DNA from: Azospirillum halopraeferens DSM 3675
GTDB lineage: Bacteria > Pseudomonadota > Alphaproteobacteria > Azospirillales > Azospirillaceae
Direction: 5' to 3'
Assembly (NCBI RefSeq): GCF_000429625.1
Contig: NZ_KE386931.1
Span: forward strand, 1-64,000
Length of the DNA: 64,000 nt
Shown here: positions 27,525 through 35,455 of the stretch, one piece after another
Layout of the letters: each line of letters begins with the position of its first letter
How positions within the stretch are numbered: the first letter of the stretch is position 1
Program-made: the position numbers and the translations under genes
The notes under the pieces: generated by a model
What the model was told of the DNA's origin: nothing
Databases searched by the model: none
Seen by the model: only the letters and a program-made list of their open reading frames with translations

Positions 27525-28709
27525 TCAGGCAATGGAGATGCTTTCGGTACCGTCGATGTACTCGGCATTGCACAGCAGCGTTCCGTCGCGGCCATAGAAG
27601 ACTTCGCCGCGCTGCCTTGCCTCGTCCTCCGACATGTGTTGGAATTTAGACGCCACGTCTGGCAGATCCGGTTTTGTGTCGTCGCTTAAAGCAGACTCCA
27701 GCACGCCAGCATCGATCCCGAAGAACATAAAGTTCCGACGAAGATACGACGGCATGCTCCTAACGTCTGAGATCACGGTGTCGATGTCTTCTCCGATCAC
27801 GCCGTGCATGCCAATCACTACTCCGATGAACCTGCGGTCATCCATCCCTTTGCGCTGGACAATAGCTGCTTTGTAGGAGCCAAGGTCGGGCTTGGTCCGG
27901 AAAATCATGGGATGGCGCGTCCGGCGTTCCAGATGCGACGCCAGTTCTGAAAGGCGCAAACTGGACGCAATGCGAGCGAGGTGCCTTCGCGAGGTCTCGA
28001 ACAGAGCATCGTCCATCTCCTCCTCGCTGAATTCCTTGGCAGGCCGATCGGGATCGGCCACGTAAAAAACAGCGTCGTCAACGTTGTGCCGCTCTGAGGC
28101 CCAGCGGCTCATGATTGCCCAACGCTTTACGTGCTTTTCTTCCTTGCGCGCGCGCGCCACATGGTAAACGGCCGCCCTGTCGAGTTGCTCTTGCGCCTTG
28201 ACGATTGGACCAGGGTTCGTGCCAACAATACCGTGTGCGTACGATCCCTTAGCTTCTGCTAGCGCAGCTTCCCCCGGCTTCATACAGAACCAATCTGGCA
28301 TGTCACCGAGTGGGGTCGTTCGTTCAACGGTCAAGTTGTAGGTAATTTGGCTCGCCGCCCCATCGACCGGGGCGAACCATGTGTAGCCCATGTGCCGCTC
28401 AAGAAACGCGCGTGCAAAGAAGCGACCGAACAAATTTGAGAGCCCGCGGCGGACTTCGCGCCCTTTGCCAAAACCACCGTCGCGCCACCGAAGCTCGCGA
28501 GAGCGGGCAACAAGAAGCTCACTGAAAAGAAGGAAGATCGGATTGAGCCGACCCTGGAGATCCGTCATTTCGTGTAGAGCTGCAAGCCCTACTTGGTACA
28601 TATCAAAAGTAATCTGCGGCGGTGGAACAAAACCGCCTGGCCCCGGTACCCTCAGCGAGGTTGGGCAACAGGCAGGAGGGTCGATGACGAAGCGGGCTTC
28701 TCTGAACAT
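27525..28709 (-). CDS. Unknown protein with E-x-K nuclease-like motif
   Basis: A 394-residue protein I cannot assign to a named family. Residues near 150 read EAALAEAKGSY, an E-x-K arrangement like motif III of PD-(D/E)XK nucleases, with possible upstream acidic residues; this is suggestive only. The middle is rich in Arg and Glu, and no membrane segment or signal peptide is seen. It follows the DUF6119 gene by 130 bases on the same strand, near the left end of the island. Base composition is lower in GC than the flanks. The start at 28709 is uncertain, because the ribosome site is weak and later ATG codons exist. Confidence 0.6.
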   Translation of the reverse strand: MFREARFVIDPPACCPTSLRVPGPGGFVPPPQITFDMYQVGLAALHEMTDLQGRLNPIFLLFSELLVARSRELRWRDGGFGKGREVRRGLSNLFGRFFARAFLERHMGYTWFAPVDGAASQITYNLTVERTTPLGDMPDWFCMKPGEAALAEAKGSYAHGIVGTNPGPIVKAQEQLDRAAVYHVARARKEEKHVKRWAIMSRWASERHNVDDAVFYVADPDRPAKEFSEEEMDDALFETSRRHLARIASSLRLSELASHLERRTRHPMIFRTKPDLGSYKAAIVQRKGMDDRRFIGVVIGMHGVIGEDIDTVISDVRSMPSYLRRNFMFFGIDAGVLESALSDDTKPDLPDVASKFQHMSEDEARQRGEVFYGRDGTLLCNAEYIDGTESISIA

Positions 28710-28839
28710 TATGTTCCGCTTTCTCTTGACCTGAAATCACGAGTCAGAACCGGGCATTGGCGCTGGCAGGTCTGGCGCCGGCCCCTCTTGGGTCAATGCC
28801 TGAGGGATGGCGTACCGGCCGGCTCGACCCAACGCGCGG

Positions 28840-30435
28840 CTACGCCGCCATCGCTGCGGGACGATCAACGGCAAGGATCTTGCGTATGGCGACGCTGACG
28901 CCCATGCGCCGGAGCCGTTCGGCTGCGTTGACGACGCTTTGCTTGCTGAAAAACGGAAGTGCCGTCTTGATGGGGTCCGCTGATTTTGTGATTATCGCGT
29001 AGACGACGCGTACGTCACCACCCGACAAGGCCTTGTCGAGCACCGCCTTGTGTGAGGCGGGGAGGTGGGAAACCGCTTGCTGGCGTAGTGCTGGATCAAA
29101 AAGCAGAGCGTCCGCGCTGTTGACGCCTTGGGCGAACAGATGGCTGAGGGAGCCGGATGCCAGCTTCCTTTTGACGTGGATCAGATCGCCGGTGAGGCTC
29201 AGGAGATCACACACCTCAATGGGATCACCGCTAATACGTACGAGCTTCTGATCCATAAGGGCGAGGTCAGCGTTTGGCGCGCTCGCGGCGCGGGCGTTGT
29301 AATCTCCTTCACGCTCATCGATATACGACACCGGAAGAGGCAGCGCGGCGTCCTCTTCCAACGCGGCCAACCGGCGCTCAATGTCATCCACATACCCATC
29401 GGCGACTTCGAACCACTCACCAAAACTCAAAACGTAGGTTCTGTTGGCCTCTTTTGTTTCAAATACCACGGACGAGTAGACGCTGAAAGAGTCTGCTGCC
29501 GAATCTTCGTCGTAGTAGGCGCGAATTTTTTGTCCTTTGAGAGCGTCGAGCGTCCAGTCCTGGTCAGCCGGCCGGCTGCTGATGTAGTCGGTGATGTCCA
29601 GGTCAATGTGGAGGTTCTTCGTTTTCCGCTCGGCGGGATAGCGGAAGCCGAGCACTTTCTCGTAATCGATCAAGCGGGGCGGGGCGAGGTGCAGCTTGTC
29701 GAACGCACGGGTCTTGATCGCCTTGATGAGACGCTCGTCGAGGGCGCGTACCTGCGCCGTGTCCCTCACCTGCGCCAAGTGGTCAACCCAAGCGAAGTGC
29801 TGGCGGTACGTGTCTATCCCATAGCGACGCAGCGCTTCGGCGCACTTGCCGGGAATACCGGCGAAGTCGACTTTAGCCTGCACGACAAGCGCATCGCGGC
29901 CCGTAAGCCGCATCGCGAACGTCTTGTCCGAGACTTCCCCTGTTACGGCGCGCATCACATCTCGCTGCACGTCCAAGCCAAATGTGTCTTGTGAGGTGGC
30001 GCGGCTGGCTTGAGCAACCGTGATGGTCGTGATGTCGTCGAATTGCTGCAGATCGACGCTGCGAATCCTCTCGGGGATCACCGAGTTCAACGCGACCTTG
30101 AGGCCGAAGCGCCGTTCGACGATATCGTCGCGCAGAAAGGTGTTGCCGTATCCAAAGCAAACCGCAAACAGGCGACCGGCTGACTCGACCATTAGTACCG
30201 CGGCCGCGCTCGCCGAAGTTAGGTGGGATAGGTCGCCATCAGCGCCCTCCTCCAGAAAAGAGCGCCACTTCGGGCGGCCAATGGAAGATCGGCGCGTGTA
30301 GATGGTGCCAATGACACCGCTTTCAGCCTTCAGCCTTACCGGCTGCAGCTCGCGTGGGCTCCTGAATGCATCGTCGTAGGTTTGGGCGTGCGCTTTGATC
30401 AGGTATATCGCGAGCTTGTGGGTCCGTTCCGGCAT
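28840..30435 (-). CDS. DUF6119 / TIGR04141-family protein
   Basis: A 531-residue protein matching the sporadically distributed TIGR04141 (DUF6119) family. The N-terminus (HKLAIYLIKAH), the FGYGNTFLRDDIVERRFGLKVALN block, and the C-terminal LIHVKRKLASGSLSHLFAQG block are typical. The function of the family is not established; its patchy spread and residence in islands suggest a role in conflict with mobile elements. No catalytic motif is obvious. It lies upstream of the E-x-K protein on the same strand, and an AT-rich region precedes it. Confidence 0.8.
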   Translation of the reverse strand: MPERTHKLAIYLIKAHAQTYDDAFRSPRELQPVRLKAESGVIGTIYTRRSSIGRPKWRSFLEEGADGDLSHLTSASAAAVLMVESAGRLFAVCFGYGNTFLRDDIVERRFGLKVALNSVIPERIRSVDLQQFDDITTITVAQASRATSQDTFGLDVQRDVMRAVTGEVSDKTFAMRLTGRDALVVQAKVDFAGIPGKCAEALRRYGIDTYRQHFAWVDHLAQVRDTAQVRALDERLIKAIKTRAFDKLHLAPPRLIDYEKVLGFRYPAERKTKNLHIDLDITDYISSRPADQDWTLDALKGQKIRAYYDEDSAADSFSVYSSVVFETKEANRTYVLSFGEWFEVADGYVDDIERRLAALEEDAALPLPVSYIDEREGDYNARAASAPNADLALMDQKLVRISGDPIEVCDLLSLTGDLIHVKRKLASGSLSHLFAQGVNSADALLFDPALRQQAVSHLPASHKAVLDKALSGGDVRVVYAIITKSADPIKTALPFFSKQSVVNAAERLRRMGVSVAIRKILAVDRPAAMAA

Positions 30436-30658
30436 GCATCATCTCGATGAGAAAGGCCGAATTCAGGCGAATTTTACGCGACCTTAGTGATACATGCAAG
30501 TGCTTTAGTTGGTTTTAAGCTGGGGCAAATACATAACGTAGTATGTTTCGCGTGGATTCACGCACACTTTACGATAACATCCGTTGGGAAAATTGTCGTT
30601 AAAGGGCTTTGGTGCGCAAGTCAGCGTGACGATGGAATTCGCTTTGGGGCAGCGGTAA
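30436..30658. promoter_or_regulatory. AT-rich region upstream of the DUF6119 gene
   Basis: This ~220-base stretch is clearly richer in A and T than its surroundings and has no convincing gene; small frames on both strands lack ribosome sites. It probably holds the promoter of the leftward DUF6119 unit. I see no repeat or palindrome worth naming. Confidence 0.4.
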
Positions 30659-31115
30659 TCAGGCGACCTTGCGAGTGACAGGCATGCCCATGCTGGTGGT
30701 GGCATTCATGACCTTGCAGCGGACCACCGCAGTGGTGCGGGGCGGGATGTTCGATTCGGCGTCCGGTGCGCGCTCGGCAATGGAACGATAGACAGGCTCG
30801 CCATCGTACGCGCCGTCGGCAAGGACCGCGCCGACCGGGCGCTCGATGCGGTCGGGCAGTGGGCCGACCGGGGAGGCGTCCCCCTCCTCGTTGCCCGTCA
30901 GCACCGAGGCGAGGATCTCGCCGATATCGGGGCAGACGGCCAGGTGCAGCTTGCGCCAGCATCGGCGAGCCGTGCCGCCATGCTTCTCCAGGTGCCATTC
31001 GCCCTTGCCGAACACTTTCAGCCCGGTGGAATCAATGACCGCGGTGACCGGCCCGTCCGGCGTCGGCATGGCCGACGCCGCTTCCTGGTCGCCACTGCGC
31101 CGAGAGAACGTAGTG
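30659..31115 (-). pseudogene. IS5-type transposase fragment
   Basis: The frame contains VIDSTGLKVFGKGEW, RRCWRKLHLAV, ADGAYDG and IPPRTTAV, which mark the central catalytic part of IS5-group transposases (two catalytic Asp). The N-terminal domain is missing, and similarity ends before the glutamate of the DDE triad. No terminal repeats are visible. It is joined directly to the 3' end of another broken gene at about 31115. Confidence 0.7.
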
Positions 31116-31391
31116 GGATCGGGCTCTGCCTTCACCTTGGCGCGAGCCTCCAGCACCTCCCGCGGCAGCTTCGCTGCGGGACTGCCCTGTATCCAGGATC
31201 CGGTCGCCCAGCGGGTCCGAGACGTCGCGGAACAGCGCCCGCTTCGGCGGCTTCCCGGCCGTGACCTTCGCCCAATGCCCCCGGCCGGGAGCCGGAATGC
31301 GGTGCTTCTCACAGATCTTGCGAAGAGCGGCGTCGGAGATGCCCGGCTCGGCGGCGACCTTGGTCATCGGCCGGGTCAGGTGAATGGACAT
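31116..31391 (-). pseudogene. Fragment of an HTH-containing hypothetical protein
   Basis: From ATG 31391 the frame reads LTRPMTKVAAEPGISDAAL and then KICEKHRIPAPGRGHWAK, a helix-turn-helix segment common in a family of uncharacterised bacterial proteins. Near 31190 the frame shifts; the family pattern continues in another frame as IQGSPAAKLPREVLE. It then runs into the transposase fragment. The gene is therefore frameshifted and truncated by an insertion. Confidence 0.55.
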
Positions 31392-31509
31392 GGGGATCGT
31401 TTCGCGACATGGTTTCTTGCACACTCGGTTCCGGGGAGCGCGGCGGGCCCCGTCCGGCGTCTCTGTATCGCCGGACGGCCGCGTGTCCCGATCTCCTGTG
31501 GATTCCGGC

Positions 31510-32652
31510 ATGAGCGCGTATCAATACTACGAGTTCCAGGCGGTGGACCGGCCGCTGATCGCCGAGGACCAGGCGGCGCTGCGCGCCATCTCCACGCGGG
31601 CGAGGATCACCGCCGCCAGCTTCACCAACCATTACGAATGGGGCGATCTGAAAGCGGACCCCGCCGAGATGATGGGGCGCTGGTTCGACCTCCACGTCTC
31701 CATGGCCCACTGGTACACCCGGTCCTTCATGGTCCGGCTGCCGCGGCGTCTGTTCGATGCCGAACGGATTCGCCCCTATGCCTGTGACGGGACGCTCCGG
31801 GCCGAGCGAAAGGGCGACGGCCTCGTGCTGGCGTTCACCGCGGACGAACTGGAGATCGACGGCGCCGACGACGGTTCGGGATGGATGGCGGCCCTGGCCC
31901 CGCTGCGCGCCCAACTGCTGGAGGGCGACCTGCGCTGCCTCTATCTCGGGTGGTTGCTCGCCGTGCAGCGCGGCGAGGTGGGGGAGGACGATGCCGAAGC
32001 GCCCCGGCCCCCGGGTCTGTCACGGCTCGACGGCGCCTTGCGCGCCTTCGTCGAATACGTCCGGTTGGATCAGGATCTGCTCGCCGTGGCAGCGGAGGGC
32101 GATGAGCAGACCACCGATCCGCTCACCGACGAGGCGCTCGGCGCGTTCATCCAGGCGCTCCCCGTTGCTGAGAAGGACGCGCTTCTGACGCGGCTGGCAC
32201 GTGGCGACGGCGCGACGCTGCCCGGTGAACTGCGCCGCTGCTGCCGGGAGGCGCCGGGCGGCGCATCCGGTCCGGCACTGCCTGCACGCCGTGTCGGCGA
32301 CCTGCTGTCCGCGGCGGAAGCCCGTGCCGAGGAGCGGCGGAGGCGCGAGGCCGAACGCGCCGCTGCCGAGCGGGCGCGCCGGGAGCGCGCCGAGGCGGAG
32401 GCCCGGCTGCGCCGCCTCGATGTCCTGGCGGCGCGGGTCGATGCCGCCTGGCTGGAGGTGGAGGACCGGATCGAGGCCAAACGCGCCGCCGAATACGAAC
32501 AAGCCGTAAACCTCCTGCTGGACCTCAAGGCGCTCGCCGAGCGCGATGGCCGGGACGAGGACTTCCGCCCTCGCATGGCGCGGCTGCGGGCCCGGCATTC
32601 TCGCAAGGGGACCCTGATCGACCGGCTCGACCGCGCCGGCCTGCCTGGGTAG
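31510..32652 (+). CDS. Conserved hypothetical protein with C-terminal coiled coil
   Basis: A 380-residue soluble protein. The N-terminus (MSAYQYYEFQAVDRPL) followed by ARITAASFTNHYEWGDLKADP belongs to a conserved hypothetical family common in island settings. Residues ~255-330 are an Ala/Arg/Glu-rich coiled coil. No catalytic motif is recognised. The ATG at 31510 fits the family N-terminus. It is divergent from the broken HTH gene and convergent with the HNH gene. Confidence 0.75.
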   Translation: MSAYQYYEFQAVDRPLIAEDQAALRAISTRARITAASFTNHYEWGDLKADPAEMMGRWFDLHVSMAHWYTRSFMVRLPRRLFDAERIRPYACDGTLRAERKGDGLVLAFTADELEIDGADDGSGWMAALAPLRAQLLEGDLRCLYLGWLLAVQRGEVGEDDAEAPRPPGLSRLDGALRAFVEYVRLDQDLLAVAAEGDEQTTDPLTDEALGAFIQALPVAEKDALLTRLARGDGATLPGELRRCCREAPGGASGPALPARRVGDLLSAAEARAEERRRREAERAAAERARRERAEAEARLRRLDVLAARVDAAWLEVEDRIEAKRAAEYEQAVNLLLDLKALAERDGRDEDFRPRMARLRARHSRKGTLIDRLDRAGLPG

Positions 32653-32735
32653 GAGGGCGTGGGACAGGAGGCTGCGAGCAGCGACGGCCGATTGCGGAGG
32701 CTCCCCGGTCAGGGGTGCCGACCTGCCGCGACGCG

Positions 32736-33500
32736 TCAAGCCGGCTTGGCAGCCTCGAACCGATGGGTGCGATGCCACGCCAGTCGCATCCTGTGCTTGT
32801 CCGTCAGCGGAATGGGCTGCTGCCAGCGGAGTTCGCCCCTGGCCGCGGTGCCCAGGCCGGGCGAGAGAACCGGGCGCCCGGCATCGTCGAAGGTCGCGAG
32901 TCCGCGGTCGAAGGCGGCGTCCCACAGCGCCGACAGCAGCAGGCCGTTGTGGACGTTCAGCCGTTCGGCATCGTCCGGGCAGTCCTTCCACGGGACGATG
33001 TGGGAGGCGCGCAGCAGGGCCGGATCGGTGATGCCGGTCAAGGGACAGCGCGCCTGCCAGTACGTCATCAGCCGGTCGCGGAAGATGTCCTGGCCGACGC
33101 GCTGGACGACGAGGCGCTCGGCCTCGGTGGTCCTCGGCAGGTCCTTTACGGCGTCCCGGAACGCCTCGAGCGGGCCGTCGGGCAGGGCGACGGCCAGGGC
33201 ATAGACCTTGGGCAGCACCTCGTAGAGGGCGCTCAACGTGGTGAACGCGTAGCGCGCGTCGCCGGGGCCGGGCATCTCGGCGTGCGGATGCGCCAATTCC
33301 TCGACCACGCCGGCGTGGTCGATGGCGAGGAACCATGGTCCCGTCGGCCCGGCGGCGGCCAGCGCGATCGTTCCCTTCGCCGTGGTGGAGGCGTAATGCG
33401 CCCAGCCGTCCTTATCGTCCAGGCGTCGGCGGTAGCCGTTCTGCCAAGTTGCCTTCCTGCACTCCTCGGAAACGATAAAAGACTGGGGAGATTCGATCAT
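32736..33500 (-). CDS. HNH endonuclease
   Basis: This 254-residue protein has a C-terminal HNH_2-type nuclease domain: CPLTG, then ASHIVPWKDC, then LNVHNGLLLSALWDAAFDRGLATF, which supplies the His-Asn-His core. The N-terminal ~140 residues are of unknown role. It follows the SocA/YwgA-like gene by 49 bases in the same direction and is likely the last gene of the defence operon, though it could have its own promoter. It would cut DNA, presumably invading DNA; specificity is unknown. Family members also occur as stand-alone restriction-like genes. Confidence 0.85.
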   Translation of the reverse strand: MIESPQSFIVSEECRKATWQNGYRRRLDDKDGWAHYASTTAKGTIALAAAGPTGPWFLAIDHAGVVEELAHPHAEMPGPGDARYAFTTLSALYEVLPKVYALAVALPDGPLEAFRDAVKDLPRTTEAERLVVQRVGQDIFRDRLMTYWQARCPLTGITDPALLRASHIVPWKDCPDDAERLNVHNGLLLSALWDAAFDRGLATFDDAGRPVLSPGLGTAARGELRWQQPIPLTDKHRMRLAWHRTHRFEAAKPA

Positions 33501-33549
33501 GTCGAATATTTCCCCAGCGCTTGTTATTCAAATCCACTTTTCCGGAATA

Positions 33550-34059
33550 TCAGGCGGTACGCTCCGCTGGCGGCAGGCCTATATTGGCCAGAAGCTTCTT
33601 TGCCTCATCCAGGCGGCCCCCTTCCGTCTTGGATCCTTTACGACGGCGGATCTCATTTTCCCAATCCTCGATTCGCTCAGCCGTGGCAAGCCAATGCGCG
33701 GTCGCAGCAAGTTCAAGGACCGTAACATTGGTGGCCGCCAAGGTGGGGATGAGATCCTTGGCCTTCTTGGCCAGACTCGCTTCACCGCATTCCTTCAGTT
33801 CGAAGATGCTGTAGCGGGCGCCATCGGAGTGGCGATAGCCGACACTCTCCTTCACCTTTCCGAACGCCTCGGCATCCAGGACTGCGTTGTCGAGGTCCCG
33901 CGAATAGGGGCCGTAGTGATGATAGGAGTACTCGAACCCGCTTGGCTCCGCTACCTGATCAATCAGGTAGGCAATCTTCTGGAGCCGCACCCGGCTGACC
34001 AGTCGCCCGCCGGCAGCCTCTACGATCGCTGCAACTCGATCTTCTGGCTTGTCCGTCAT
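33550..34059 (-). CDS. SocA/YwgA-like small protein paired with an HD protein
   Basis: A 169-residue protein whose N-terminus (GGRLVSRVRLQKIAYLID followed by YHHYGPYSRDLDNAV) resembles the YwgA and SocA/Panacea-type domain found in small regulators and antitoxins. Its ATG overlaps the stop codon of the HD gene (ATGA), so the pair is translationally coupled. In Bacillus, ywgA lies near the HD phosphohydrolase gene ywfO, which supports a partnership (recalled context, not checked). It could restrain or recruit the HD enzyme. Confidence 0.65.
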   Translation of the reverse strand: MTDKPEDRVAAIVEAAGGRLVSRVRLQKIAYLIDQVAEPSGFEYSYHHYGPYSRDLDNAVLDAEAFGKVKESVGYRHSDGARYSIFELKECGEASLAKKAKDLIPTLAATNVTVLELAATAHWLATAERIEDWENEIRRRKGSKTEGGRLDEAKKLLANIGLPPAERTA

Positions 34060-35420
34060 GATGCCTTCCCCCCACCTTTGCGAGCTACGTCCCGCTCCTC
34101 CTCATCGGCGAAAAAGACGCGCGTAAAATCCTTCTTCTGCTCAAGCGCGCCGACAAGTGCGGACAATCGGCTGATCTCAGCCGGTTTCGCAGCATCCAGG
34201 ATGTGCAGGCGTTTGTGCATTCTGTCCTCATCCCCACCGATCTCGGCGTAGATACCGATCTGCGCCCCATCCACGATAACGGTACCGTTTTCAATCTGTT
34301 CCCTGAAGCGCGCCGTGATGCGACGCAACTGCTGGCGTTGGATTCCTTTATCAGACCCAAAATCTGCGATGTCGAGCGTTTTGTACAGCCTGCGCTCCTT
34401 TAGCCGTGCCGCCATCTCGGAGACGCTTGGGTTCGATGCCTTCGACATTGCGTCGAGCGAGCCATGGATCAGCGCGTCGTCAAGCGCCAGATAGTTGGTG
34501 ACGATTTCGCCATCCGGGCCGAAGAACCGAATCAGAGGGTGATCCGGCAGCAAGCCTGAAGATGCCACCGCATTATTATCCCCGACGGCGCAGTCTGCCA
34601 CCGCGCGAAGCAACTTGCCGATCATCTTCTCCACACAGCGGGTTGTCTTGTGGAAATAGACCTGCTCATGCAGCGTGTACCGCGCCAGCAGGAACTGCTC
34701 CGCCGCCGGCAGTGCCTTGGCCGTAAGGCAGAAGGTCGGCACCCGGCGCGGCTCGTCCCCGTCCTCGTCCGGGACGTCCAGCTCAATCTCTGCGACCCGC
34801 ACGTTGTCGATCAGCCAGTCGAAATCCACGGCACCGGCCCCCGTTCCGGTCATCAACCGGTCGCGGCGCAGATAGTCCAGCCGGTCAGCGTCGAAGGAGC
34901 TGGACACGATGGCGTGGTAGATGTCCTCCGGGTCTTCCTTCTCCAGAAGGGCTGCGACCTCCCCGGTGAAGCCGGGCCGGTGGCCTTCCAGCAGCGGATG
35001 GATACGCCCGTCCGGGTTGCGGATGATGTCGGCCGTCCACCGCTCATGCCGCCGCTTGACCCCGCGGGAGGCCTGGACGCCCTCAAAGGTGTGGCTGAAC
35101 GGGCCATGCCCGAGGTCGTGCAGCAGGGCGGCGATCAGCGCCACCTCCGCCTTGGGGCTTTCGAACTCCTTTCCCAGCCGCTTCATCTCCCGGCGCACGA
35201 CGCCCACCAGCGTGCGCGCGGTGTGGAACACGCCGATGGAGTGGGCGAAGCGGGTATGGACGGCGCCGGGAAAGGTGAACTCCGACACGCCGAGCTGCCG
35301 GATGCGGCGCAGGCGCTGGAATTCCGGCGTGTCGATCAGTCGCCAAGCCAGAGCGTCGATCGGGTCGGTCTCGTCGAAGACGATGAGACCATGCACCGGA
35401 TCACGAAGCCTCTTTCCCAT
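34056..35420 (-). CDS. HD-domain dNTP triphosphohydrolase-like protein
   Basis: A 454-residue protein of the HD superfamily, close in layout to YwfO and SAMHD1-like dNTPases. After DPVHGLI come HTRFAHSIGV (His55, His60), the HD pair at about 101-102 in LLHDLGHGPFSH, and later SSFDADRLDYLRRD. These enzymes hydrolyse dNTPs or related phosphoesters, and dNTP depletion is a known antiphage strategy. I chose ATG 35420, which has a GGATGGGG site; a GTG at 35459 overlapping the methyltransferase stop is possible. The gene is 35 bases after the methyltransferase and overlaps the next gene, within the defence operon. Confidence 0.82.
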   Translation of the reverse strand: MGKRLRDPVHGLIVFDETDPIDALAWRLIDTPEFQRLRRIRQLGVSEFTFPGAVHTRFAHSIGVFHTARTLVGVVRREMKRLGKEFESPKAEVALIAALLHDLGHGPFSHTFEGVQASRGVKRRHERWTADIIRNPDGRIHPLLEGHRPGFTGEVAALLEKEDPEDIYHAIVSSSFDADRLDYLRRDRLMTGTGAGAVDFDWLIDNVRVAEIELDVPDEDGDEPRRVPTFCLTAKALPAAEQFLLARYTLHEQVYFHKTTRCVEKMIGKLLRAVADCAVGDNNAVASSGLLPDHPLIRFFGPDGEIVTNYLALDDALIHGSLDAMSKASNPSVSEMAARLKERRLYKTLDIADFGSDKGIQRQQLRRITARFREQIENGTVIVDGAQIGIYAEIGGDEDRMHKRLHILDAAKPAEISRLSALVGALEQKKDFTRVFFADEEERDVARKGGGKAS

Positions 35421-35455
35421 CGCCCCATCCTGAACGGTTGTGCCGATGGAAACTA

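Noticed and set aside
30487..30705. Small genes in the AT-rich gap (63 and 66 residues on opposite strands)
   Set aside because: They lack ribosome sites, overlap each other, and have no recognisable pattern.
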